From the NCBI GenBank assembly GCA_963739375.1, contig CAVUAF010000023.1, positions 62,001 to 126,000 of the forward strand: a stretch of 64,000 bases of DNA, in the 5' to 3' direction. A model generated the notes under the pieces. It worked only from the letters and a program-made list of their open reading frames with translations. It did not search any database and was not told where the DNA came from. Below, piece after piece: positions 41,267-49,740 of this stretch (within the stretch, counting starts at the first letter, position 1; each line of letters begins with the position of its first letter). Position numbers and translations under genes: made by a program. The stretch is from CAVUAF01 sp963739375. GTDB lineage: Bacteria > Acidobacteriota > Terriglobia > Terriglobales > Acidobacteriaceae.

Positions 41267-42769
41267 TCAGTAGATGTTGCTCTCGCGTTTCTTGCCGGTG
41301 AAGTCCACGTACACAACCTTCAGTTCGGTGAAGAAGTCGACGGCGATCGTGCCCTGCTCGCGCAGACCGACGCCGGTGCCCTTCATGCCGCCGAAGGGGA
41401 TGTGCGCCTCGCCGCCGGTGGTGGGCGAATTCACGTGGGTCATGCCGGTGTCGATGCGGTCCACGAACTCGAAGACGCGCGAAATATCCTGGGTATAGAT
41501 GGAGGAGCTGAGGCCGAACTCGACGTTGTTGGCGATGGCGAGCGCGTCCTCAAAGTCCCGGGCGCGGATGACCGAGAGCACGGGGCCGAAGATTTCCTCC
41601 TGCGCGATGCGCATGCCGGGCTGTACGCGGTCGAAGATGGTGGGGGCGATGAACAGGCCCTGGTCGAACTTGCCGCCGGTGAGGCGCGTGCCGCCCAGCA
41701 CCAGCTCGGCGCCTTCCTGCTTGCCCACTTCGAGGTAGTTGAGCACGGTCTTGAACTGGCTTTCGTCGACCACCGGGCCCATGCTGACGCCCGGCTGCGC
41801 GCCATCCCCAACCACCAGCTTCTCCGTCGCCGCTTTGACGCGGCGCACGAACTCGTCGGCGATCGTGTCCACCACCACGGCGCGGCTGGTGGCCGTGCAG
41901 CGCTGGCCGGTGGAGCCGAAGGCACCCTGCACGGCAGAGGCGACGGCCAAGTCCAGGTCGGCGTCTTCCATCACCACCACTGGGTTTTTGCCCCCCATCT
42001 CGCACTGGCATTTCTTCATGTGGCGCGCCCCGTCCGCGTAGAGCGCGGTGCCGATGGCGTTGGAGCCGGTGAAGCTGATGGCTTTCACCGCCGGGTTCTG
42101 CGTCAGCTCGTCGCCGACCTCGCTGCCCGAGCCGACCACCAGATTGAGCACGCCCGCGGGAACGCCGGCGCGCTCGAAGATCTCGACCACCTTCATCCCC
42201 GTAAATGACGTAATGGTCGCGGGCTTGAACACCACGGTGTTGCCGGCGACCAGGGCGGGCGCGATCTTCCACACCGGGATAGCGACGGGGAAATTCCACG
42301 GGGTGATGACGGCGATTACGCCCAGGGGCTGCTTAACGGTGTAGGCGAAGTTCTTGGGCAGCTCGGAAGGCAGCGTCTCGCCGATGAGCCGGCGGCCTTC
42401 CCCGGCCATGAATTCCAGCACGTTGATGGAGCGCAGGATTTCGCCCCGCGATTCGCTCAGCGTCTTGCCCTCTTCGCGGGTGAGGATGGCGGCGAGCGCG
42501 TCCATCTCCTCGGTCATGATCTGGCAGGCGCGGGCGAGGATCTTGCCGCGCAGGGGCGGCGGCGTATTGCGCCAGCCGGGAAAGGCTTGCTGCGCGGCGC
42601 CGATGGCGACGCGGGCCTCGTCGCGGGTGGAGAGCGGGATGATGCCGACGACATCGTGGGAGTTGGCGGGATTGCGGCGCTCCACCGTCTTCTTGCCGCT
42701 GGGCTCCACCCACTTGCCGTTGATGTAATTGCGGGCGCGCGCGGTGCTCACTTCGGCGGCAAGAGACAT
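41267..42769 (-). CDS. NAD(P)-dependent aldehyde dehydrogenase
   Basis: A 500-residue aldehyde dehydrogenase, cytosolic, with GNTVVFKPA (cofactor site), FTGSNAIGTAL, EMGGKNPVVV with the general-base glutamate, and the catalytic cysteine in FGSTGQRCTATSR. The 'GQRCTATSR' variant is like 2,5-dioxovalerate / alpha-ketoglutarate-semialdehyde dehydrogenases of the YcbD type. In this context it could instead oxidise malonate semialdehyde made by the aminotransferase at 53577-54893. GGAGGTCC precedes the ATG. An octamer array separates it from the molybdoenzyme operon upstream. Confidence 0.9.
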   Translation of the reverse strand: MSLAAEVSTARARNYINGKWVEPSGKKTVERRNPANSHDVVGIIPLSTRDEARVAIGAAQQAFPGWRNTPPPLRGKILARACQIMTEEMDALAAILTREEGKTLSESRGEILRSINVLEFMAGEGRRLIGETLPSELPKNFAYTVKQPLGVIAVITPWNFPVAIPVWKIAPALVAGNTVVFKPATITSFTGMKVVEIFERAGVPAGVLNLVVGSGSEVGDELTQNPAVKAISFTGSNAIGTALYADGARHMKKCQCEMGGKNPVVVMEDADLDLAVASAVQGAFGSTGQRCTATSRAVVVDTIADEFVRRVKAATEKLVVGDGAQPGVSMGPVVDESQFKTVLNYLEVGKQEGAELVLGGTRLTGGKFDQGLFIAPTIFDRVQPGMRIAQEEIFGPVLSVIRARDFEDALAIANNVEFGLSSSIYTQDISRVFEFVDRIDTGMTHVNSPTTGGEAHIPFGGMKGTGVGLREQGTIAVDFFTELKVVYVDFTGKKRESNIY

Positions 42770-42796
42770 GAGGACCTCCCCGGGGACGCTGGATTA

Positions 42797-42884
42797 TCGG
42801 ATGACCTGGCGATCTGGTGATCGGGCGATCGGACGCGCTGGTTTTCCGATCGCCCGATCACCCGATCTCCCGATAACCCGATTC
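42797..42884. repeat. Facing 8-bp arrays, empty (TCGGGCGA / CCCGATCA units)
   Basis: The left arm holds five 8-bp units from 42797 (TCGGATGA, CCTGGCGA, TCTGGTGA, TCGGGCGA, TCGGACGC). The right arm holds five from 42845 (TCCGATCG, CCCGATCA, CCCGATCT, CCCGATAA, CCCGATTC). The arms are inverted, and the 8-nt loop holds no gene. Confidence 0.85.
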
Positions 42885-42887
42885 CGT

Positions 42888-43121
42888 TCACCCGCTCTTG
42901 CCGGTCCCGTGGCAGGTGCGGCCGCTGTGGCAGCAGTTCCCGGGCTCGGCCAGACCGCCATCGGGACCAATGCAGTTCTGGGTGTACATGCACCAGAACA
43001 GGCCGTCGTTGGAGGGCGGCACGGTGGGATCGGGCTCGGCGAGGATGAACTGGCCCTTCCAGCGCAGGGCGGAGCAGAGGTTGGGGCGGTTGGGATCAAA
43101 GCGTTCGGATTCGGGCTTCAT
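42888..43121 (-). CDS. Small cysteine-rich protein coupled to the PaoB-like gene
   Basis: A 77-residue protein with six cysteines (one near residue 16; then WCMYTQNC and GNCCHSGRTCHG). The start overlaps the stop of the flavoprotein gene in ATGA, so translation is coupled. It has no signal peptide. The cysteine spacing does not match a standard ferredoxin, but metal or cluster binding is plausible. It may be an assembly factor or a small subunit of the PaoABC-type enzyme encoded upstream; this is inference from position only. Its stop lies 3 nt after the octamer array. Confidence 0.7.
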   Translation of the reverse strand: MKPESERFDPNRPNLCSALRWKGQFILAEPDPTVPPSNDGLFWCMYTQNCIGPDGGLAEPGNCCHSGRTCHGTGKSG

Positions 43122-44152
43122 GCCTCACCTCCAGGGGTCCCTGCGGGCGCGCCGGGATGGATGCGGGGGAAGTTGACGCCGGCGGCGGCCAGCAGCGCGC
43201 GCTTCACCGCGACTCCGGCCAGCTTGATCTTGTAGCCGTTGCGGCTGAGGGCGCGGGCCTGGGCTACCGCGGCGGCCCCGGCGGCGGCGGCAGTCTGCTC
43301 GTTGACGGGCTTGCCAGCAATGGCCTGCGCGGCCTCCGCGGAGACCCACGGCACCGGCGCCACGTGGCCCATCACGATGCGCGCCGACTGCACCGTCGCG
43401 CCCTGCATCTTGAGCGCCACCGAGGCCAGCGCCAGCGGCCAGTCGAAGGCTTCCTTCTGCCGGACTTCGTAGTGCCCGGCCTTCACGCCGGGGGCGGGCG
43501 GCACGATGATCTCAGTCACGATCTCGTTGGGCGCCAGGTCGTGCTCGCGTTCGTCGCCCGATTGCGGAATGCGGAAGAACTTCTCCAGCGGCAGGTCGCG
43601 GGTGCCGTCGGGCCCGGCAATCCGGAGGGTGGCGCCATACGCGATCAGGATGGGGGCAATCGTCGAGGGGCTGACGAAGCGCGCTGCGCCGTCGTTGCCG
43701 AGGATGGCGTGGTAGCGGTTGTCGCCCTCGGCGACCAGGTCGCGGCCGTCTTCGCTCCGGGGCACCAGGCCCATGCCGTTGCGGAAGTACCAGCAGCGTG
43801 GGCGCTGGCACATGTTGCCGCCGATGGTGGCCATGTTGCGGAGCTGTGGGCTGGCTGCCTCTTCGGCTGCCTGCGCCAGCGCGGGATACTGCTCCCGGAC
43901 CTGCGGGGCCTCCGCCAGGCGGTCCAGCGTGACCAGGGCGCCGAGATGCAGGCCCTTGGCATCGGCGCTGATGGCTTGCATCCCGGCGATTCCCTTGATG
44001 TTGACCAGGCGGCTGGGCGCGACCACCTCGTCCTTCATCAGGCCGAGGAGGTCGGTGCCGCCGGCGATGATCTCCGTTTCGCCCCACTGCTGGCCGAGCA
44101 GGCCGATGGCCTGCTGGCGCGACGTTGGGCTGGCGTACTCGAAGGGTTTCAT
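43118..44152 (-). CDS. PaoB-like FAD-binding subunit of a molybdenum hydroxylase
   Basis: A 344-residue flavoprotein subunit of the xanthine-dehydrogenase family. It starts MKPFEYASPTSRQQAIGLLG at 44152. FAD-site motifs: 'EIIAGGTDLLGLMK' and 'NMATIGGNMCQRPRCWYFRN'. The QRxRCxYF segment is a mark of the PaoB/YagS branch, which carries an extra iron-sulfur cluster. It passes electrons from the molybdopterin subunit to the acceptor. ATGA overlaps link it to the catalytic subunit upstream and to the cysteine-rich gene downstream. Confidence 0.9.
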   Translation of the reverse strand: MKPFEYASPTSRQQAIGLLGQQWGETEIIAGGTDLLGLMKDEVVAPSRLVNIKGIAGMQAISADAKGLHLGALVTLDRLAEAPQVREQYPALAQAAEEAASPQLRNMATIGGNMCQRPRCWYFRNGMGLVPRSEDGRDLVAEGDNRYHAILGNDGAARFVSPSTIAPILIAYGATLRIAGPDGTRDLPLEKFFRIPQSGDEREHDLAPNEIVTEIIVPPAPGVKAGHYEVRQKEAFDWPLALASVALKMQGATVQSARIVMGHVAPVPWVSAEAAQAIAGKPVNEQTAAAAGAAAVAQARALSRNGYKIKLAGVAVKRALLAAAGVNFPRIHPGAPAGTPGGEA

Positions 44153-46527
44153 GCCCGCTCTCCTCTCTCGCCCGCTGCCAGCGCGGCCAGCACGCGGTCG
44201 GGCGTCATGGGCAACGTCGGCACCCGCACCCCGATGGCGTTGGCCACCGCGTTCGAGATACACGCGCCCGGCGAAATCACCGGCGGCTCGCCCAGCCCGA
44301 TGACCCCGCGGTCGTCGTACTTGTTGGTCATCATGTGGACCACCAGATCGCCGATATCGCCGATGCCGGCCATCCGGTAGAACTCCATGTTCGGATTGAG
44401 CATGCGCCCGGTCACCGGATCGAGGATGCGCTCCTCGTAGAGCGCGTAGCTGATCCCCATGATGAGCGCCCCGAAGCACTGGCTCTCGGCGGTCTTGAGG
44501 TCGATGATGAGGCCGCAGTCCTGCACCAGCACCATCTTGTTGACCTTGACGATGCCGGTCTCGATGTCCACGGAAACGTCGGCCATCATGGCGCCGCCGA
44601 CGCCGCTGTTGGTCAGGTCGGGACGCATGCCGCCGCGGTTGACGCCATGCGCGCTGATGGGGGTGGCCCCGATCTTGGCGCACGCGTCCTTCCAGACCAG
44701 CGCTTTCGCCGGGCTGCCGGCCACCTGGATCTTGCCGCCCACGGCTTCCAGCTTGTCGGGGGTGACGCCGAGCGCGGGCGCCACCTTGGCGAAGAGCGCG
44801 TCGCGGGCATCGACGGCCGCGCGCCGCGTCGAGGCCGAGACGCCGCCGATGGTGGTCGAACCCCCGGAACCTCCCGACATCGGGTACTGGGTGTCGCCGA
44901 TCTGTAGCTTGATCGCCTGCAGCGGAATACCGAGGGTGTCGGCGGCCACGGCGAGGATGCAGGTGCGGGTGCCGGTGCCGAGGTCCTGCGTTCCCATGCG
45001 CAGCTCGACGCCGCCATCGGGATGGATCAGCAGGTCGCACTCGCTGTTGTGGCCGCGTCCGCCCCAGGTGTGGATGGAAAGGCCGAGGCCGCGCTTTATG
45101 GCGCCGGCGGTCGTGTCGCCGCGCGGATGCCAGCGCTTCGACCAGCCCATCAATTCGTCGGCGATGGCGAGTTCGTCGCGGTAGATGGCCGGACGCGGCG
45201 TGTTGGCCCCGGCGATGTCAATGTTCTTCAGGAAGAACTTCAGCGGGTCCATGCCCAGCTTGGCGGCCAGGTCTTCGAGCGCCGTCATGGTGAGCTGCGC
45301 CGCCTGCGGATGGCTGGGTGCGCGCCAGGCGCGTGCCGGGCCCTGGTTCGTCACCACCGCCGTCCACTGTTTGCGCTGGTTGGGAATCTCGAAGACGTAG
45401 GGAATCGGCGGCGAACCGCCACCTCCTGGGCCTCCGGTGCCCCAGCCGAATGAGTCCCAGGCCACCAGTTCGCCATTCTTCTTGGCTGCTACCTTGATGC
45501 GCGCGAAGGCCGAAGGCCGCGAGCCCGCCACCGCCAGTTCCGCCTTGCGCTCCAGCATGATCTTCACCGGCTTGCCGCCGGCCTTCTTGGAGAGCTGCGC
45601 GGTGAGGATGCCCCAGCGGTCGGGCCCGAACTTGCTGCCAAAGCCGCCGCCGATGTGGTCCTGGTGCACGCGAATGTTCTGCGCCTTCATGTTCAGCGGT
45701 CCCGCCATCTGGCCGGCAATGCCGCTGAGGTTCTGGGTGGACATGTGGACCAGGAGGTTGTCGCCGTCGGTCCACTCGGAGATGCCGCCATGCGACTCCA
45801 GGCAGCAATGGGTGATGGTGTTCAGGCCATAGAAGCCCTCGCTGATCACCACGTCGGGCTGCTGGAAAGCGGCCGTGGGATCGCCGGTGGTCTGCGTCGC
45901 GGCGGGCCGGTACCAGCTCTTGGGCTTGTTCTCTGCCGTTTTCTGCGGCGCGTTCTTCAGCGCGTCAATGACCGCAGCGGCGACGCCAACCCCGCGCAAT
46001 TGTCCGAGCAGCGCGTCGCTCACCGGGAAGCTGACCCCGCGTTGCTGCAGCGCCTGCACGATCTGCGCCGTCGGTACCTGGTTCACCAGCATGTCCTGCA
46101 CATCGGTCTGGCCGAGCGGGCCGGTGTCGGCCTGGACCTCGCGGGGCGGCTCCGTGAAGTCGTCCACGTTGTGCGGCAGCGGCTCGTACTGCACCTTGAC
46201 GGCGCGCGCGGCGTCGTAGGCGGTGCGCTCATCCACGGCTGCGAGCGCGACCACCTCATCGCCGGCCCACTGGATCTCGCGGCCCGGGCCCTGCACCACC
46301 TCAATCGCTTTCACCCCCGGCATGGCTTCAGCGGCGCTGGTATCCACGCTGACCACCTTGCAGTGCGCGTACGGGTTGCGCACGATCACGCCGTACAACA
46401 TGCCCGGACGCACCAGGTCGTAGGTGTACTTGGCGCGGCCCGAGACCTTCACCGGGCCGTCCACGCGCTTTATCCGCTTGCCGATGTACTTGCGCTTTTC
46501 CGGAGCGGGCCATGTGTAGTCGGGCAT
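44149..46527 (-). CDS. PaoC/XdhA-like molybdopterin-binding catalytic subunit with an inserted helical module
   Basis: A 792-residue catalytic subunit of an aldehyde or purine oxidoreductase. Family motifs: 'KRIKRVDGPVKVSGRAKYTYD', 'IRVHQDHIGGGFGSKFGPDR', 'ARAWRAPSHPQAA', 'TQDLGTGTRTC' and near the C terminus 'GLGEPPVISPGA', which bears the catalytic glutamate. Between about residues 140 and 215 there is an unusual insert of 70-80 residues that reads as two helices (TAQIVQALQQRGVSFPVSDA; LLGQLRGVGVAAAVIDALK). TAATG overlaps the 2Fe-2S subunit stop. Because the partner is Tat-exported, the complex probably works in the periplasm. Substrate unknown. Confidence 0.9.
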   Translation of the reverse strand: MPDYTWPAPEKRKYIGKRIKRVDGPVKVSGRAKYTYDLVRPGMLYGVIVRNPYAHCKVVSVDTSAAEAMPGVKAIEVVQGPGREIQWAGDEVVALAAVDERTAYDAARAVKVQYEPLPHNVDDFTEPPREVQADTGPLGQTDVQDMLVNQVPTAQIVQALQQRGVSFPVSDALLGQLRGVGVAAAVIDALKNAPQKTAENKPKSWYRPAATQTTGDPTAAFQQPDVVISEGFYGLNTITHCCLESHGGISEWTDGDNLLVHMSTQNLSGIAGQMAGPLNMKAQNIRVHQDHIGGGFGSKFGPDRWGILTAQLSKKAGGKPVKIMLERKAELAVAGSRPSAFARIKVAAKKNGELVAWDSFGWGTGGPGGGGSPPIPYVFEIPNQRKQWTAVVTNQGPARAWRAPSHPQAAQLTMTALEDLAAKLGMDPLKFFLKNIDIAGANTPRPAIYRDELAIADELMGWSKRWHPRGDTTAGAIKRGLGLSIHTWGGRGHNSECDLLIHPDGGVELRMGTQDLGTGTRTCILAVAADTLGIPLQAIKLQIGDTQYPMSGGSGGSTTIGGVSASTRRAAVDARDALFAKVAPALGVTPDKLEAVGGKIQVAGSPAKALVWKDACAKIGATPISAHGVNRGGMRPDLTNSGVGGAMMADVSVDIETGIVKVNKMVLVQDCGLIIDLKTAESQCFGALIMGISYALYEERILDPVTGRMLNPNMEFYRMAGIGDIGDLVVHMMTNKYDDRGVIGLGEPPVISPGACISNAVANAIGVRVPTLPMTPDRVLAALAAGERGERA

Positions 46528-47237
46528 TAGACGCCTCCCTTCTTAGCGGCCGGAGGGGCCGCGGGCTTGCGCGGCGGGGCCGACGACGCCGTCAGGCGGT
46601 TGATTCCCTGCTTGTTTTCGAGCGCCGTGACCTTGTGCGGGGCGTGCCCATGCGTCGCCACCTGGTGGATGCCGGCATAGGTACCGCAGCGGCAGAAGTT
46701 GCCCGCCAGCCCGGTGCGCACCTGCTCCATGGTGGCGTTCGGATGTTTTTGGATGAAGGCGGCGGTCGCGGTCACGAAGCCGGGCGTGCAAAAGCCGCAC
46801 TGCTGCGCGTCGTTCTCGACGAACGCGGCTTGCACCGGGTGCATCTGCTCCGGGCTGCCCAGGCTCTCGACCGTGGCGATCTGGTGTCCCTGCGCCTCGA
46901 TGGCCAGCGTGGTGCACGCGTACACGGGGCGGCCGTCAATCAGCACCGTGCACGCGCCGCAGGAGCCGTGATCGCACACCCGCTTCGGGCCCGTCACCTC
47001 GAACTGCTCGCGCAGCGCGTCGAGCAGCGTGACCCGCGGCTCGAGCTCGGCGGTCAGCCGCTTGCCGTTCACGCTGAGGCTGATGGGTGTCGGCCCCGGG
47101 CCGTGGACGGCCACGTCTTCGCCTGCCACCTGGATCACAGTCGGCCCTACCACCATGGGGACCGAGACCGTGATGCCGGAGATCTTGAGAAACTCCCGCC
47201 GGGATACGGCGGAGGACTTCTCGCCCTGGTCGCTCAT
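46527..47237 (-). CDS. PaoA-like [2Fe-2S] subunit with Tat signal
   Basis: A 236-residue two-cluster [2Fe-2S] subunit. The Tat motif SRREFLK near the N terminus (MSDQGEKSSAVSRREFLKIS) exports the folded complex. Cluster motifs: C-x4-C-GAC and a downstream C (CDHGSCGACTVLIDG..YAC), then QCGFCTPGF and 'NFCRCGTYAGI'. The start at 47237 is supported by GGAGG. The C-terminal tail is Pro/Ala/Lys-rich. It heads the operon of three subunits and a cysteine-rich gene, all overlapping. Confidence 0.92.
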   Translation of the reverse strand: MSDQGEKSSAVSRREFLKISGITVSVPMVVGPTVIQVAGEDVAVHGPGPTPISLSVNGKRLTAELEPRVTLLDALREQFEVTGPKRVCDHGSCGACTVLIDGRPVYACTTLAIEAQGHQIATVESLGSPEQMHPVQAAFVENDAQQCGFCTPGFVTATAAFIQKHPNATMEQVRTGLAGNFCRCGTYAGIHQVATHGHAPHKVTALENKQGINRLTASSAPPRKPAAPPAAKKGGV

Positions 47238-47392
47238 TGCGTCCTCCGGAAAGCGGGCAGAAGTATATACCGGCGAACGCGCGCGCGTCACAGCCCCACG
47301 TGCGTGTGGCAGGTGCACCAAATCCGCTACACACGCGGGGTTTGGCTGCTCCCGACTACTTCGCGATCACGCGGAGTGCTGACGGCGGCAGG

Positions 47393-47671
47393 CTAGCTCT
47401 TGGGCGGGACGTACTCGGGCGGCGGCGCCGGCGCGCCTTCGCCGAAGAAATACTGCTCCATCTGCTGGCAGAGGAATTCCTGCGCCTGACGGTTGGCGGG
47501 GTTCAGGCGGTACTCGTTCATGAGCATCTTCTGGTACTCGAGCCACTGCCGCCACGCCTCGGCGGAGACGTTTTCGTAGATTCTCTGCCCCAGCGCGGTG
47601 TCGAACGGCGGCTCGTCGAGCCCGGGCAGCTCGCGTCCCAGCTTCACGCACTTGACCATGTAATCAGCCAT
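47393..47671 (-). CDS. yggX: Fe(2+)-trafficking / oxidative damage protection protein
   Basis: A 92-residue YggX-family protein. The typical start 'VKCVKLGRELPGLDEPPF', 'LGQRIYENVSAEAWRQWLEYQKMLMNEY' and 'FLCQQMEQYFF' are all present, as is the single conserved cysteine region. Relatives protect iron-sulfur enzymes from superoxide in the cytosol, which would suit the Fe-S enzymes encoded next door. It stands alone, with heptamer arrays behind its start. Confidence 0.93.
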   Translation of the reverse strand: MADYMVKCVKLGRELPGLDEPPFDTALGQRIYENVSAEAWRQWLEYQKMLMNEYRLNPANRQAQEFLCQQMEQYFFGEGAPAPPPEYVPPKS

Positions 47672-47719
47672 CGCAGTCCTCGATTGCGCCGCCGGCGGCC
47701 GCGCAACTCTCTATCGTAG

Positions 47720-47814
47720 CAGTTAGCACTTGGCAGTTAGCACTCGGCCCGCGGCGGTTTGTGCCCAACCGAATACGCCCTCGACGGCCAAATGCCAAGT
47801 GCCAACGGCTAAGT
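47720..47814. repeat. Facing 7-bp arrays, empty (CAGTTAG/CACTTGG and GCCAAGT units)
   Basis: Left arm 47720-47747: CAGTTAG, CACTTGG, CAGTTAG, CACTCGG. Right arm 47787-47814: GCCAAAT, GCCAAGT, GCCAACG, GCTAAGT. The arms are inverted relative to one another with a 39-nt loop and no gene. The right arm contains the stop codon of npdG (47809-47811). Confidence 0.85.
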
Positions 47815-48489
47815 GCCCTCCTCCAGCCCGGTAATCCTGATCCCCGCGGCGTGCACCTTGTGCCGCAGGTTGATGCTAATGAGCAGTGCGGTGATCTGCT
47901 CGACGATGCGTGCGTTCTCCAGCCTGCCGCCATCCACGGCGCGGACCCCGGGAATGAGCGCGGCGAGGGCGGCGGCGGTGGCGCGCGCGTTTTCATCATC
48001 GGAGCAGATGATGACGTCGCAATCGGCGCGGCGCTCGGAATTCAGCAGCTCGGCGCCGATGTTCTGAAACGCGGCCGCGACGGCGACCCCCTTGGGCACC
48101 AGCTCCGCCGCCTGCTCCGCGGCCGAGCCCTGCCACACCTGCAGCGTGCGCGTGGCCCGCCCTCCCACCGTGGAGGCCAGGGGCACGGTGGCGTCGATGA
48201 GCACCGCCCCAGCTCGGAAGGCCGGCTTGAGCTGCTTGAGCGTCTCCGCCTGCGCGGGGAACGGCACGGTGAGCACGACGACGTCGGCGGCGGCGGCCGC
48301 GGCGGCGTTGGCCGCGCCGGTCACCAGCGCGGGAGGCGGACAGCGCTGCGCGATTTCGGCGGCCTTCTGCGCGGCGCGCGCGGCGTCGCGCGAACCGATG
48401 ATGACACGCTCACCGGCGCAGGCCCAGCGCCACGCCAGTCCCGATCCTTCCGGGCCGGTGCCGCCGATGATGGCGATGGTGCGGCTCAC
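47809..48489 (-). CDS. npdG: NADPH-dependent F420 reductase
   Basis: A 226-residue Rossmann-fold enzyme that moves hydride between NADPH and coenzyme F420. The N terminus 'TIAIIGGTGPEGSGLAWRWA' is the diagnostic GxGxxG-like NADPH site; 'IIGSRDAARA', 'VVVLTVPFPAQ' and the C-terminal 'RIVEQITALLISIN' and 'HAAGIRITGL' match the family. It starts at a GTG that overlaps the cofH stop (GTGA, 48486-48489), so it is the last gene of the F420 operon. Its stop codon lies in a heptamer array. It would recycle F420H2 for LLM-type enzymes. Confidence 0.93.
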   Translation of the reverse strand: MSRTIAIIGGTGPEGSGLAWRWACAGERVIIGSRDAARAAQKAAEIAQRCPPPALVTGAANAAAAAAADVVVLTVPFPAQAETLKQLKPAFRAGAVLIDATVPLASTVGGRATRTLQVWQGSAAEQAAELVPKGVAVAAAFQNIGAELLNSERRADCDVIICSDDENARATAAALAALIPGVRAVDGGRLENARIVEQITALLISINLRHKVHAAGIRITGLEEGT

Positions 48490-49736
48490 GCGTGGCCCTC
48501 GGCCGGCAGGGCGTCGCACGCGCGAATCTTCGTGTACAGCGTGTTGCGCTCCGCGGGAATGCGGCCCAGTTCGCGAATGCGCTGCTGGAAGTCGGCGGGC
48601 GAGCAGTACTGGCCGGAAGTGGCGCCGGCTTCCCGCGAAATGTTCTCTTCCATCAGGGTGCCGCCGTAGTCGTTGGCCCCGGCCAGCAGGCAGAGCTGCG
48701 CCACCTCGCGCTTCAGCTTCACCCAGGAGACCTGGATGTTGGAGATGCTTCCCGCCAGCAGCACGCGCGCCAGGGCGTGGATGCGCAGGTGCTCGTCGAG
48801 CGTGGGGCCGGGACGCGCCAGGCCCTTGGCGTATAGATCGGTGTGCCAGTGCACGAAGCCCAGCGGCACGAACTCGGTGAAGCCCCCGGTCTGCGCCTGG
48901 ATTTCGCGGAACAGGAGCAGCTGGTTGACCCAGTGCTCCGGGCCCTCCAGGTGGCCGTACATCAGGGTGGAGGTGGTGCGGATGCCAAGCTGGTGCGCGG
49001 TCTCGATCACCTCGCGCCAGCGCGCGGCGGTGAGCTTGTTGCGCGAGAGCACCGCCCGCACCGCGTCGTCGAGGATCTCGGCCGCGGTGCCGGGGAGGGT
49101 GTCGAGGCCGTTCGCGCGCAGCATGGCGAGGTAGTCGGGCAGCCCCATGCCGGTCAGCTCGACGCCGTAGACGATCTCCATGGGCGAGAAGGCGTGGCAG
49201 TGCATGTCGGGCACGGCGCGCTTCACCGCGCGCAGCACGTCGCGGTAATGGAGCGGCGGGAGATGCCGCGGCAGCCCGCCCTGGATGCAGACTTCGGTGG
49301 CGCCGCACTCGCGCGCCTCCACGGTGCGCCGGGCGATCTCGTCGAAACTCAGGAAGTAGGTGTCGGGATCGTTGGGGCCACGGCTGAAGGCACAGAAGCG
49401 GCAGCCCACGAAGCAGACGTTGGTGAAATTGATGTTGCGGTTGACCACGTAGGTGACGACGTCGCCGCAGAGCGTGCGCCGCAGCTCATTGGCGGCCGTG
49501 CACAGCGCCACCAGGTCGTCGCCCTCGGCCCGGGCGAGCCGCAGCGCCTGCTCGCGGGAGAGCGCACCGCCATCGCGCGCGCTCAGCACCGCTTCCAGCG
49601 CCGCGCGCACCGCGGGCGCACAGCGCCGCTCCACGTCGCGCCACGCGACCGCGCCGAGCTGCGCCAACTGCTCCGGCGGCGCCGTGGTGCGCCAGCCGTG
49701 CTGCGTGCTTTCCACGAGTTGGACCAGCGACTGCAT
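48486..49736 (-). CDS. cofH: FO synthase subunit CofH
   Basis: A 416-residue radical SAM enzyme. The cluster motif is CFVGCRFC (C-x3-C-x2-C). Other conserved parts: 'NRNINFTNVC', 'CIQGGLPRHLPPLHY', 'HAFSPMEIVYG', 'TTSTLMYGHLEGPEHW' and the C-terminal 'MEENISREAGA'. With CofG it builds 7,8-didemethyl-8-hydroxy-5-deazariboflavin from tyrosine and a ribitylaminouracil. CofG is not in this window. The ATG at 49736 lies directly before a heptamer array that separates it from cofE. It overlaps npdG downstream. Confidence 0.92.
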   Translation of the reverse strand: MQSLVQLVESTQHGWRTTAPPEQLAQLGAVAWRDVERRCAPAVRAALEAVLSARDGGALSREQALRLARAEGDDLVALCTAANELRRTLCGDVVTYVVNRNINFTNVCFVGCRFCAFSRGPNDPDTYFLSFDEIARRTVEARECGATEVCIQGGLPRHLPPLHYRDVLRAVKRAVPDMHCHAFSPMEIVYGVELTGMGLPDYLAMLRANGLDTLPGTAAEILDDAVRAVLSRNKLTAARWREVIETAHQLGIRTTSTLMYGHLEGPEHWVNQLLLFREIQAQTGGFTEFVPLGFVHWHTDLYAKGLARPGPTLDEHLRIHALARVLLAGSISNIQVSWVKLKREVAQLCLLAGANDYGGTLMEENISREAGATSGQYCSPADFQQRIRELGRIPAERNTLYTKIRACDALPAEGHA

Positions 49737-49740
49737 GAGG

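Noticed and set aside
47737..47745. Half of a CIRCE heat-shock operator (TTAGCACTC)
   Set aside because: The inverted half is missing. The match arises from two adjacent heptamer units, and no chaperone gene follows.
48486..49736. Menaquinone futalosine-pathway enzyme (MqnC/MqnE) instead of CofH
   Set aside because: The operon with cofC, cofE and npdG and the C-terminal MEENISREAG motif fit CofH.
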